DNA from: Gammaproteobacteria bacterium
GTDB taxonomy: Bacteria; Pseudomonadota; Gammaproteobacteria; Enterobacterales; Alteromonadaceae
Direction: 5' to 3'
NCBI GenBank assembly: GCA_017302255.1
Contig: JAFLDV010000021.1
Location: 1-64,000, forward strand
Length of the DNA: 64,000 nucleotides
Made by a program: the position numbers and the translations under genes. Of this stretch, positions 17,689-26,300 are shown one piece after another. The stretch's first letter is position 1, and every line of letters starts with the position of its first letter. The notes under the pieces were generated by a model. That model did no database searches and was not told where the DNA came from. It saw only the letters and a program-made list of their open reading frames with translations.

Positions 17689-18190
17689 ATCGATTAAACT
17701 CCACTGCTTGATAATTTAACGCGGCCCAATGTGGTGGTTGACCATAATAAGCGGCAAACAATAACTCTCGCAGGCCACAATAAGCCTGTTGCAACAATGC
17801 CAAATAACTATCACGCCATGCACTTAATAAACCAAGTCGAGTTTGCACAGGCAATTCATTAAGCGATAGCCAATTGCCAGTCAGCGCAAGACGAGTTAAC
17901 TCTTGTTCGAGCAACAAAAACAACTGCGACAACTGCTGTTGTTGAGTTAGCGGTAAAAATGGCAGGAATTCGATGGCTGCTTTGCGGGTTGCTAATAATT
18001 GTTGCTGCGCGAGCTGGTTATCTGCCGGTAGCGCCCCCATCAATAATGCAGGTAGGAAAGCATCAAACACCATTTCGGCCGCAGTGAGTTGACTGGCCTT
18101 TGTGGCAGTAACCACTGGGTAAAGCGTGATCCCTAAACTAAGACCTAGCCCTGTTCCTAAGCTGGTCATGATAAACTGTCGTCGGTTCAT
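17681..18190 (-). CDS. Tat-signal small subunit (gluconate 2-dehydrogenase subunit 3-like)
   Basis: A 169-residue protein with a twin-arginine signal, MNRRQFIMTSLGTGLGLSLG, followed by a helical, Leu/Gln-rich domain. Gene order, size and signal match the small Tat subunit that escorts GMC dehydrogenases to the periplasm. Its stop overlaps the start of the GMC gene by 8 bp, which indicates a stoichiometric pair. Assignment to the subunit-3 family is inferred from context more than from sequence motifs. Confidence 0.75.
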   Translation of the reverse strand: MNRRQFIMTSLGTGLGLSLGITLYPVVTATKASQLTAAEMVFDAFLPALLMGALPADNQLAQQQLLATRKAAIEFLPFLPLTQQQQLSQLFLLLEQELTRLALTGNWLSLNELPVQTRLGLLSAWRDSYLALLQQAYCGLRELLFAAYYGQPPHWAALNYQAVEFNRYG

Positions 18191-18241
18191 TATTGTTCTT
18201 CTCTCGACTTAAAAACTTATTCTTCATGAGGACATGCTAAA

Positions 18242-19318
18242 TTGCAAGATCTACGCTCACCGCACAACAATACTGTTGCTAACAGCGTCGAACAGCAGCC
18301 AATCGGTTTACCGCCATTTCAAGCGCCTTGGTGGCTTGGTTCCAGTCATTTGCAAACTATCATGGCGAAGTATTTAGCGCCGAAACAGCAAATCGCCACT
18401 CGCCAAACCATGCTGCAATTACCCGATGGTGATGAACTGCAACTCAACTGGAGCCTTCACTTGCAGCCAAGCGCTAGCACGCCTTTGGTGGTGTTATTGC
18501 ATGGATTAGAGGGTAATCTGCAAAGTCACTATATTCAGGGCATGCTCCGCAGCTTAGAACAGCAAGGGTACGCTACAGTCCTCATGCATTTTCGCGGTTG
18601 TCACGGCAAAGCCAATCGATTGCCACGAGCTTATCATTCGGGTGATACCGCCGATTTTGGCTATTTTATCTCGACTCTCCGCCAGCAATTTCCAGAAGTG
18701 CCGCTGGCAGGCATAGGTTTTTCCTTGGGTGGAAACGTCTTAGTCAAATATTGCGGGGAGCAAGGCACTGCCAATCCGCTTTTTGCCGCAGTAGCAGTAT
18801 CAGCACCACTTGACTTATCAGCCAGCGCCGACCGAATTAACCAAGGCTTTAGCAAGGTGTATCAGCGATATTTGCTCGGCCGGTTAAAAGCCACCATGCA
18901 ACGTAAGTTAGCTGCACATGCTAACTTTCCACTGCCAGTGAACGAGGATGATATTCAGCAATTACAAAGTATTCTGCAGTTTGATGAGCTCATCACAGCG
19001 CCGATGCATGACTTTCTGCATGCCGAAGATTATTACCAACGCTGCAGTGGCAAGGCATTTTTAAGTCAGGTTGCCAAACCATTATTGCTAGTACATGCCG
19101 AAGATGACCCATTTTTAGGGGCTTCATCAATCCCAATGCCAAGCGAGTTAAATCCGTTTGTACAGCTGATGTTATCGAAAAAAGGCGGTCACGTCGGCTT
19201 TGTCGCAGGAGCATACCCTTGGCAGCGTTATTACTGGTTAGAACATATAGTCCCGACTTTCCTGCAGCAAGTGCTGCGCTCACCAATTAATTCTAAAGCA
19301 GAGCAAAATTCATGTTGA
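18242..19318 (+). CDS. yheT: YheT family alpha/beta hydrolase
   Basis: A hydrolase of 358 residues (E. coli YheT about 340). Typical features are LLHGLEGN at the oxyanion region, HFRGCHG, the nucleophile elbow GFSLGGNV and a C-terminal catalytic His in GGHVGF. The preceding Asp is in AEDDPFL. The start is a TTG with GAGG 11 bases upstream; no in-frame ATG is early enough to keep the conserved PPFQAPWWLGSSHLQT block. It overlaps yheU by 7 bp, as in the E. coli yheS-yheT-yheU order. The substrate is unknown; an ester is likely. Confidence 0.92.
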   Translation: MQDLRSPHNNTVANSVEQQPIGLPPFQAPWWLGSSHLQTIMAKYLAPKQQIATRQTMLQLPDGDELQLNWSLHLQPSASTPLVVLLHGLEGNLQSHYIQGMLRSLEQQGYATVLMHFRGCHGKANRLPRAYHSGDTADFGYFISTLRQQFPEVPLAGIGFSLGGNVLVKYCGEQGTANPLFAAVAVSAPLDLSASADRINQGFSKVYQRYLLGRLKATMQRKLAAHANFPLPVNEDDIQQLQSILQFDELITAPMHDFLHAEDYYQRCSGKAFLSQVAKPLLLVHAEDDPFLGASSIPMPSELNPFVQLMLSKKGGHVGFVAGAYPWQRYYWLEHIVPTFLQQVLRSPINSKAEQNSC

Positions 19319-19566
19319 TCCCATGGCAAGAACTGGCAGCAGATACCTTAGACCGACTGATAGAAGCCTTCGTACTGCGTGAAGGTACTGACTACGGTGA
19401 TGAGGAAGTGAATTTAGCGGACAAGGTGCATCATGTCCGGAGGCAACTTGAGCAAGGGCAAGTGCTGATTGTCTATTCACAAACTGAAGAGTCTGTCGAT
19501 TTGCTCACTAAGCAACAATATCGGCATTTGGCGGAACAAATTGCCGCGCAAGAGGCTGATCGCTAG
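19312..19566 (+). CDS. yheU: YheU family protein (UPF0270)
   Basis: An 84-residue cytoplasmic protein starting MLIPWQELAADTLDRLIEAF with the conserved FVLREGTDYG and LVIYS-like segment. It matches UPF0270 in sequence and in its place after yheT, with which it overlaps. Function unknown. Confidence 0.93.
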   Translation: MLIPWQELAADTLDRLIEAFVLREGTDYGDEEVNLADKVHHVRRQLEQGQVLIVYSQTEESVDLLTKQQYRHLAEQIAAQEADR

Positions 19567-19602
19567 TATTGATATCTGGCTTATGAACGCGTAGCGACTG
19601 AC

Positions 19603-20421
19603 CTAGCGGTTGGTCGCGCGACTTTGGATAAGTTCAGACCAACCAGCACTCGATTGGCCTATCACCATAAAATCTGGGTTCGCCAAAGTTTCCCGTTGAT
19701 TGTAGGTTAACGGGAAAAACTGGCTGTCGAGGATTTTGCCACCGGCTTCTTCCACAATCACGTGCACGGCGCCGGTATCCCATTCCCCGGTTGGACCTAT
19801 ACGTAAGTAACAATCGGCACCACCTTCAGCCACTAAACAACTTTTTAGCGAACAGCTGCCCAAGGCGATGTATTCCACCGTTTGGCTCGGTGACAATAGC
19901 GCATCAATGACCGCTCGAGACTGCCGGCGACTGACCGCAATACGCAGTGGCTCGCCACTTTGATGTTCGTGCACACGAATGCGATTGATCAGATTGCGCT
20001 GTTGTTTAAAGGCGCCATGTCCTCGAGTCGCGTAATACCAAATCTGCTCTTTTGGCCAATAAATCACGCCAAGTGCTGGCCAGCCATGCTCAACTAACGC
20101 AATGCTGACGGCAAAATCGCCACTACGTGCAACAAACTCTTGAGTACCATCCATCGGATCAATCAGCCAATACCTAGGCCAATCTTGCCGTTGCAGCAAC
20201 GGCACATGGAAGTTTTCTTCGGAGATTATAGGAATATCTGGGGTGAGCTCTGACAACCGCTCGATGATGGCACGATTCGCTGCGTAATCAGCACTAGTGA
20301 CTGGGCTATCATCCGCTTTGGCATTGTATTCAAAGTCGCCAGATTGATAAATTTGCCACAGCAAATCGCCGGCCTCACGAGCCGCAACTTTCACCGGTTC
20401 TAACAGTTTACTTAAAAACAT
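19603..20421 (-). CDS. cysQ: 3'(2'),5'-bisphosphate nucleotidase
   Basis: CysQ removes the 3'-phosphate from PAP, a by-product of sulfate assimilation. It is a 272-residue inositol-monophosphatase-fold enzyme. Metal-binding motifs are visible: the SEE segment near residue 69, DPMDGTQEF near 89-97 and GEWDTGA near 215. It overlaps nudE by 14 bp, the same operon as in E. coli-type genomes. Confidence 0.94.
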   Translation of the reverse strand: MFLSKLLEPVKVAAREAGDLLWQIYQSGDFEYNAKADDSPVTSADYAANRAIIERLSELTPDIPIISEENFHVPLLQRQDWPRYWLIDPMDGTQEFVARSGDFAVSIALVEHGWPALGVIYWPKEQIWYYATRGHGAFKQQRNLINRIRVHEHQSGEPLRIAVSRRQSRAVIDALLSPSQTVEYIALGSCSLKSCLVAEGGADCYLRIGPTGEWDTGAVHVIVEEAGGKILDSQFFPLTYNQRETLANPDFMVIGQSSAGWSELIQSRATNR

Positions 20422-20986
20422 CCTGATGGGTGTCCAGATACGCTTTTGCCAAGAACAATGCGGCGATACTGCGCGCCTCGGTAAAATCGCTCTGCGCCAG
20501 TAAATCGTCGAGTTGTGACCAGCGCCAAGGAACTAATTCCAGCGGTTCGGGCTCATCACCCTCTAACCGTTCTGGATATAAATCAGTCGCCAGTACGATC
20601 TGCATTGTAGCATTAAAATAGCCTGGAGCGAGCGCTACTGAGCGCAGCATCACCAGCTTCTTCGCGCCAAATCCTGCTTCTTCTTTCAGTTCTCGCACAC
20701 CAGCTAGCAATGCATCTTCACCAGGGTCGATTAATCCTTTGGGAAAACCTAGCTGATAATCGTGCGTTCCTGCGCAATATTCCCGGATCAGATAAAAATG
20801 CTCTGGGTCTGGGCAAGCCACCACCATCACGGCGCCGCGACCTGAGCCGCGCATTCGCTCAAATAGCCGCTCTTCGCCATTGCTAAAGCGTAATTGCACT
20901 TGTTCAACTTTAAATAACCGGCTTTGCGCCACTATTTCGGCGCCAAGAATTTCCGGTTTGATTCTGTCACCTTGACGTTCAGCCAT
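20408..20986 (-). CDS. nudE: ADP compounds hydrolase
   Basis: A Nudix hydrolase of 192 residues acting on ADP-ribose, NADH and Ap3A-type compounds. The Nudix box is GLIDPGEDALLAGVRELKEEAGFG. The REYCAGTHDYQLGFPKG stretch before it is typical of NudE. It is first in the nudE-cysQ unit and divergent from yrfG (71-bp gap), a conserved arrangement. Confidence 0.93.
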   Translation of the reverse strand: MAERQGDRIKPEILGAEIVAQSRLFKVEQVQLRFSNGEERLFERMRGSGRGAVMVVACPDPEHFYLIREYCAGTHDYQLGFPKGLIDPGEDALLAGVRELKEEAGFGAKKLVMLRSVALAPGYFNATMQIVLATDLYPERLEGDEPEPLELVPWRWSQLDDLLAQSDFTEARSIAALFLAKAYLDTHQDVFK

Positions 20987-21057
20987 ACCGCTGCCTCTGC
21001 TACAATGAGCGCTGAAATTCCACCTCGCTACTATAAATCGGAAACGCGGAAAAACCT

Positions 21058-21726
21058 ATGCTGGATTGGTCTTCAATTGATACTGTTTTGCTCGACATGG
21101 ATGGCACTTTGCTTGATTTGCATTTCGACAACTATTTTTGGCTAGAACATCTGCCAAAACGCTGGAGCGAACTTAGCCAAATTAGCGTCGAAGATGCCAA
21201 GGCACAGTTAAAAGCTGAATACGATGTGCTGCAAGGCAAACTTGAATGGTACTGCCTTGACTATTGGGCCAAACGTTTACAGTTGCCTATCACGGAATTA
21301 AAACGCGAAGTGATGGATAAAATCGCCATGCGCGCTGATGTGCCTGAGTTTTTGACGGCATTAAACGCCAGCGGCCGACGTATTGTCTTGGTAACTAATG
21401 CTCATCCGGACAGTTTATCTTTGAAAATTGAAAGGACTGAACTTGCCAGTTACCTGACTGAGCTGATTTCAACTCATGAATTTGGTGTCACCAAAGAATC
21501 GCAACAACTATGGCATGCACTGCAACAACGTTTAGGTTTCGATCCCAAACGCACCTTGTTTGTTGATGACAGTTTGCCAATTTTGCACGCAGCACAACAG
21601 TTTGGCATCGCGCAGCTACTGGCTATTGCCAATCCAGATAGCCAACAACCAGTGAAGCAAATTGAGCAGTTCCCAGCCATTACTGACTACTCAGTCTTAT
21701 TGACAGATATTCGCTCGCCACGCTAA
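21058..21726 (+). CDS. yrfG: GMP/IMP nucleotidase (HAD family)
   Basis: A HAD-superfamily phosphatase of 222 residues. Motif I is LLDMDGTLLD, motif II VLVTNAH and motif IV LFVDDSLPI. The sequence after motif I, with NYFWLEHLPKRW, is characteristic of YrfG, which dephosphorylates GMP and IMP. Divergent from nudE as in E. coli. Confidence 0.94.
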   Translation: MLDWSSIDTVLLDMDGTLLDLHFDNYFWLEHLPKRWSELSQISVEDAKAQLKAEYDVLQGKLEWYCLDYWAKRLQLPITELKREVMDKIAMRADVPEFLTALNASGRRIVLVTNAHPDSLSLKIERTELASYLTELISTHEFGVTKESQQLWHALQQRLGFDPKRTLFVDDSLPILHAAQQFGIAQLLAIANPDSQQPVKQIEQFPAITDYSVLLTDIRSPR

Positions 21727-21753
21727 ACGATGCTTTACGCCATGCTAGAAACC

Positions 21754-21784
21754 ACAACGCCAGCAAATCGCTGGCGTTGTTTTA
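21754..21784. terminator. Terminator between yrfG and gspN
   Basis: The stem CAACGCCAGC/GCTGGCGTTG with a 5-base loop and a TTTT tail on the plus strand. It most likely ends yrfG, and may also act on the convergent gsp operon. Confidence 0.75.
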
Positions 21785-21796
21785 TGAGGTAGTGGC

Positions 21797-22558
21797 TTAT
21801 TTGGTGCGGATCCGGCCTTGTAAAGTAATTGGGAAATTACCATTTGCATCGGCTTGGCCAACAAACTGCATTGCTTGATGCACTTCTTTTGGCATTGATG
21901 CATCCGGTTTTAAAGTACCGCCAATTTTATAACTGTCAGCCAACACTTCTGCTTGCACTTGCAGCGACAAAGGATTGTCCGGCGAAGTATTCAATACGAT
22001 GCTGCCATTTTCGCAGCGTAATGTGGCGTGAATGGCTTTTAAATCAATCCAACCTGTCGGCGCTTTAAAACGTGCATCTTGCCAACTAGCCTTGCCATTT
22101 AGTACTGAACAATAAGGCTGACCTAATTGATATTCAGTGATGGTGAGCACAATACTACCACTGGCATCGGCTGGCATCGGCAATTGGATATTCGGCAGAA
22201 TACCTGCAACTGGTAAGCGTAAATTCGATGGCAACACTGTGACCCGACTTGGGGTTAATTCGGCTTTGAGTTGAAAATACGGATAATTGTCATCGCGCAA
22301 CGAGCCGCCTTCTAAATCTACGCCCAACTGTCCGCGCCACAATGAGCCAACATCAAGTTGCCATTTCAGGACTGGAATATACAGTGGTTTAACTGAGACG
22401 CCTTGCGCGGTGCCAGACCACAAAGTCCCAGTGACTGGGCCAAGTTCGACACCCGGCGGCAGCTTTGCCAACTTCAACCACCAACTTGCCGGGGTCATCA
22501 CCAGCGTAAAAATCACGTAGGCGAAAATCCCAAGCAGCCAAAACCCAACTTTCTTCAT
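21797..22558 (-). CDS. gspN: Type II secretion system protein GspN
   Basis: A 253-residue inner-membrane protein with one N-terminal TM segment (about 5-24) and a large periplasmic domain. The LPPGVELGPVTGTLWSG segment is the GspN signature. It is last in the T2SS operon, 12 bases after gspM. GspN is an accessory subunit absent from some T2SS loci. Confidence 0.92.
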   Translation of the reverse strand: MKKVGFWLLGIFAYVIFTLVMTPASWWLKLAKLPPGVELGPVTGTLWSGTAQGVSVKPLYIPVLKWQLDVGSLWRGQLGVDLEGGSLRDDNYPYFQLKAELTPSRVTVLPSNLRLPVAGILPNIQLPMPADASGSIVLTITEYQLGQPYCSVLNGKASWQDARFKAPTGWIDLKAIHATLRCENGSIVLNTSPDNPLSLQVQAEVLADSYKIGGTLKPDASMPKEVHQAMQFVGQADANGNFPITLQGRIRTK

Positions 22559-22570
22559 TATTTGTTCCTG

Positions 22571-23032
22571 TTATTCCAGTACTAAACGGCGGACACGAAC
22601 CGTACCTGGCACTTCTGACACCGCAATGTCTAATTGCAATAATTGCACACCGTGTTTGCTCTGTAACTCAGTTAACCAGCGCAGCAATTGTTCAAAGGGC
22701 ACATCTTCTAGCGACAGTTGCAGTTGATCATTTTGCGGCTGCATCCGGCTCACTTTGATTTTAAATTGTGGCGCAGTCTGCGCAACAATGTCATTGATGC
22801 TACCGCTACTGGCAACCGCGCTATTTTGCGTTAACAAGGGTAAGCGGCTTTGCAGCCAGCTCAATTGCTCCGCAGCTGCTTTGGCTTTTAACTCACTATC
22901 GGTTTTTGCTTGATGAATAGGCTGCCAGATCGCCACATAAAACAAACCAAGACCGATAAAAAAGCCTGCGATCTTCACTAATTGCTGCTCACGCGGCTGT
23001 AGAGATAACCACCAAGTGGTAAATGCCTTCAT
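22571..23032 (-). CDS. gspM: Type II secretion system protein GspM
   Basis: A 153-residue bitopic inner-membrane protein. The short cytoplasmic start WWLSLQPREQQLV precedes one TM helix (about 19-37), then a periplasmic ferredoxin-like domain. It partners with GspL in the assembly platform. It overlaps gspL by 4 bp. Confidence 0.93.
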   Translation of the reverse strand: MKAFTTWWLSLQPREQQLVKIAGFFIGLGLFYVAIWQPIHQAKTDSELKAKAAAEQLSWLQSRLPLLTQNSAVASSGSINDIVAQTAPQFKIKVSRMQPQNDQLQLSLEDVPFEQLLRWLTELQSKHGVQLLQLDIAVSEVPGTVRVRRLVLE

Positions 23033-24216
23033 GATTTACTCCGAAGCGTCATAGTGCCTTGAACTTTACCAGCAACCTGGCTCAACGCACCTTGTTCGAT
23101 CTGCTGGCCTTGTTGCTGCAGCTGATTTTTTAGCTGTTCGAAACTTTGGAAATCGGCCGCAGTCGCTTGGAATTTGAACTCGGCTTTCTTTTGATCGAAG
23201 CGGAAGTTATCCAAACTCATTTGCCCAGATTTACTAATTGCAGGCTCAACTAAGGCTAAATAACCCAACAGATCACTGCCGGTGCTACCGCCAGCGGCGG
23301 CTAACTTACGTTCAACTTGGCGTTTTAAGTTGGAGATCCGTTCTTGCGGAAACTTCGCTTTATACAAACTAGTAGCTTCGGCTTGCGCAGTTGCCGCTTG
23401 TTGATTAAACCGGTAGGTCTCCAGCATTTGGCTGCCTAGGTAAAACACAGCACATGCTGCCGCCAAAATAAGACTGCTGCGCCATTGCAGATAAGTCTTG
23501 TTTTGCGCTTTTTTCGGTGCGAACTCACCTTGCATCAGGGTAAAGGTCGAGTTATCTAACTGTCTGGCAAGTAACGCTAGCGGCAACTCGGCCGGAGCTA
23601 ACTGATGAGCTTGCAGCACAGAGTCAGGCCATGGGCTGTAGCTGAGTACTTCCGGTAACTGCAACAGCCCAAGATACTCAGCCCACCAACTTGAATCCAC
23701 ACAGCTCACTTGCCAAGCCTGTTGCTTCAATAACCATTGACCGTCTAATTCCACGGCAACGGGCTGCGCCATATCTGGGAGCATCAAAGCATCCGGCACC
23801 ATACGACGGACATTAAATCCAGCGTCTTGCACCCAACCGAGCCACTGAACAAATTGTTCACGACGAACCACCGCAACTTGCTGTAAATAACCAGTTTCTG
23901 CGGCCTGCGCTTGACCAAACACGACCAACAAACTTTCGATATCTTCAGCTTGTTCTTCTTCCAACATATACGGAATTGCTTGCAGCAGCTGACGATTCGG
24001 CTTCGTCGGCACTGCAACTTCTTTTAAAATGACATCACAAGCTGGCACCAATACAGTTGCAGCGCGATTGCTGATGCGCGCGGCAAGTCCAGCCAACTCC
24101 GTAGCATCGGCCAACCGGCCAGAGGCAATAATCTCTTGCGCTGACTGCGACCACACTAGCCACCAGATCGGAGCATCGGCAGTACTGCCAAGTCTTATTA
24201 TTAATTGTTCACTCAC
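23029..24216 (-). CDS. gspL: Type II secretion system protein GspL
   Basis: A 395-residue protein with an actin-like cytoplasmic domain (about 1-235) that docks the ATPase GspE, a TM segment near 245-265 (SLILAAACAVFYLG) and a periplasmic ferredoxin-like domain. It overlaps gspM and gspK by 4 bp each, which indicates tight translational coupling. Confidence 0.93.
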   Translation of the reverse strand: MSEQLIIRLGSTADAPIWWLVWSQSAQEIIASGRLADATELAGLAARISNRAATVLVPACDVILKEVAVPTKPNRQLLQAIPYMLEEEQAEDIESLLVVFGQAQAAETGYLQQVAVVRREQFVQWLGWVQDAGFNVRRMVPDALMLPDMAQPVAVELDGQWLLKQQAWQVSCVDSSWWAEYLGLLQLPEVLSYSPWPDSVLQAHQLAPAELPLALLARQLDNSTFTLMQGEFAPKKAQNKTYLQWRSSLILAAACAVFYLGSQMLETYRFNQQAATAQAEATSLYKAKFPQERISNLKRQVERKLAAAGGSTGSDLLGYLALVEPAISKSGQMSLDNFRFDQKKAEFKFQATAADFQSFEQLKNQLQQQGQQIEQGALSQVAGKVQGTMTLRSKS

Positions 24217-25307
24217 CCTGGGCCTCCAAAGCGCCGCGAGATCACCTGGACTTGTTTGTTGTCCACTTTAAACACGGTGACTAATTTAAAACTGCTATCT
24301 GCGGTATCAATGGTTAAATCGGCTTGGAAATAACTCGATTTAACATCCAACAGACTGACGACATCTTCCGGCAACGCGATGCCGGCCATTTGTTTACTTT
24401 GCTTAAATTCATTGATGTCGCCGAAGCCTTTCTCCGGACGACCTTCAATTAATGCTTCAGCATTTTCTAGTGTGAGTGACGGAATAATCGCCGAAAGTAG
24501 CGCCGCCTGCTCTTTCTTTATGGTATTCACATTCACTTTCAACAAGTTATCTTCTGGCAACGCACAGACAAAAGGCGCAACCATGGTGTAATCCGCAACG
24601 GTCATGTCCAAAATATTACGCAGTTCCGACTTACTCACCATCAAACTATTCGGACTATAAAACGGAAACTCTAAAGCCGCGTAGTCATTTTCTTCGGCGC
24701 CGCCGGAATTTTGCAGCGTGGAATCTGCATCCAACCAATCAGTCAGTCGCACCACCAGATATTCAGCCGGCATACTGAGCTCAGAAGCATTATTCTCGAG
24801 CAAACTCTGCATCGCCTTTTGCGCTGGCGTTAAATTCGACTCGTCCGTTTTACTGTTTGCTGCTTTTTCTGCTTCAGCTTTATCCGTTTTTTCTTTGTCT
24901 GCAGCTGCACGCTCTTGGTCAGCATCTGACTTTTCTGCTTCTGGCTCGCTGCTGCCATCACTTTCAGATTTCGGCTGTTTCTTCTGCAAGCTATTCAGAT
25001 TGAAGCAACTATTTAAATCTTTAATCTCACCGCTGATGGTTGCTTGGTCGACCGGGAACACAACACCAGTCTGCGCCCATTCTTGTCCTAAATTTACCGT
25101 TTCTTTGCCAACAACGGCCTTTTTCAGCATGCGCCGCGTAAACTCTTCGGCGCCTAATGCCAGCCAAAGCGCTTGCTGGCGCATTTGCACATTCATATTA
25201 CGCTGTAACTGCAGCTGCAAACGACTGGTCATGGCAACCACCATCACCACGGCAAATGCCAGTGCCATCATCACGGCAATGAGCGCTATTCCGCGCTGGC
25301 GCTTCAT
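24213..25307 (-). CDS. gspK: Type II secretion pseudopilin tip GspK
   Basis: The largest minor pseudopilin, 364 residues, at the tip of the pseudopilus. The prepilin leader is MKRQRG followed by the hydrophobic helix IALIAVMMALAF. Position 5 of the mature protein is not Glu, as expected for GspK. DLNSCFNLNSL near residue 97 is the family's conserved region. Directly after it, residues 109-158 are a highly charged, Glu/Lys/Ala/Asp-rich low-complexity insert. It overlaps gspJ by 4 bp. Confidence 0.93.
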   Translation of the reverse strand: MKRQRGIALIAVMMALAFAVVMVVAMTSRLQLQLQRNMNVQMRQQALWLALGAEEFTRRMLKKAVVGKETVNLGQEWAQTGVVFPVDQATISGEIKDLNSCFNLNSLQKKQPKSESDGSSEPEAEKSDADQERAAADKEKTDKAEAEKAANSKTDESNLTPAQKAMQSLLENNASELSMPAEYLVVRLTDWLDADSTLQNSGGAEENDYAALEFPFYSPNSLMVSKSELRNILDMTVADYTMVAPFVCALPEDNLLKVNVNTIKKEQAALLSAIIPSLTLENAEALIEGRPEKGFGDINEFKQSKQMAGIALPEDVVSLLDVKSSYFQADLTIDTADSSFKLVTVFKVDNKQVQVISRRFGGPG

Positions 25308-25933
25308 TCTGCAGCCCCATTTTGTGGCAGCATAAAAATACGCTCAATACTGCCAAGTTCTGGTGACGTTAGGGTCACTTTCACTGCGCGTGGCCACTTG
25401 GCATTATCCCAACTTTCTAACCATTGCAATTCAGCTTGTTGTTCTTCCGACGCCTCTGCCATGTAACGAAACTTTAGCTCGTCCACATCTTCGAGTAATG
25501 TCTGTACCGTCGGTTCTGTGCCTGTCACAGCATCAGGGTACAAGTAAAACACCCGCTCAAACTTGTTCTCACGCAGGCGATAGCCAACAAGCTGCACTTC
25601 ACTGCGCGGCAATACCATGCCTGGGTTTGTCCAGCCAGCATGACTAAAACTGATGCCGTCATCGTCACTTTCGATAAAGTTAGCGGCACCAGCCAAAGTG
25701 ACTTTCCCTGGCGCTTCACCATTAATTCGCACTTGGCGCGGAGTGATCTGCCAAATATCTCGTTCAAACAACATCAGCGCTCGTTGCAATTTCTCCATGC
25801 GATCAATACTTTGCCGTGAAGCTTCATCGCTTTTTGCTACGGTATCCAACATCGCCACTGAGGCAACGCCGACAAAAGCGAAAATAATCACCGCCAGCAA
25901 CATTTCAATTAAAGTAAAGCCGCGGCTAGTCAT
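25304..25933 (-). CDS. gspJ: Type II secretion minor pseudopilin GspJ
   Basis: A 209-residue minor pseudopilin. The prepilin cleavage motif SRGFTLIEML has Glu at mature position 5, then a hydrophobic helix. RALMLFERDIWQITPR is typical of GspJ. The ATG at 25933 is preferred over a TTG 12 bases earlier because GGA lies seven bases before it. It overlaps the gspI stop. Confidence 0.93.
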   Translation of the reverse strand: MTSRGFTLIEMLLAVIIFAFVGVASVAMLDTVAKSDEASRQSIDRMEKLQRALMLFERDIWQITPRQVRINGEAPGKVTLAGAANFIESDDDGISFSHAGWTNPGMVLPRSEVQLVGYRLRENKFERVFYLYPDAVTGTEPTVQTLLEDVDELKFRYMAEASEEQQAELQWLESWDNAKWPRAVKVTLTSPELGSIERIFMLPQNGAAE

Positions 25934-26300
25934 CACTACGTCCAATAAATGTCGTCAAGGTGGTAACGACTTGATCCGGATTATCTTCAGTACTGACTTT
26001 CACTCGAACCATCCGAAAGTTTGGATCGTCTGTCTCCAAAGTCTCCTGCAACCATTTCCACTTGCGCTTGGCCATGTCAACCTGACCCTCTTGCCGCGGT
26101 TTTGGGGGCCACTTGCTTTCAAGCCGCGCGAGTTGCAGTTGGTTTTCGGCAATCATTGATGCCACCGACAACTCTTCTAAATAAGTAACAGAGCGAATGT
26201 GTTCAGAGCTGACCCGCATTAAAGTCACGCCCGTCATCGCCAAAATCGCCATAGCCACTAACAATTCAAGTAAGGTAAAGCCGCGCTGTTTAACGACCAT
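25926..26300 (-). CDS. gspI: Type II secretion minor pseudopilin GspI
   Basis: A 124-residue pseudopilin. The leader MVVKQRG precedes FTLLELLVAMAILA with Glu5. The later AENQLQLARLE block is typical of GspI. It overlaps gspH by 11 bp and gspJ by 8 bp. Confidence 0.93.
   Translation of the reverse strand: MVVKQRGFTLLELLVAMAILAMTGVTLMRVSSEHIRSVTYLEELSVASMIAENQLQLARLESKWPPKPRQEGQVDMAKRKWKWLQETLETDDPNFRMVRVKVSTEDNPDQVVTTLTTFIGRSDD

Noticed and set aside
24718-25335. 205-codon open frame antisense to gspK
   Set aside because: It is a Ser/Ala-rich shadow of the low-complexity gspK insert; gspK is clearly the coding strand.
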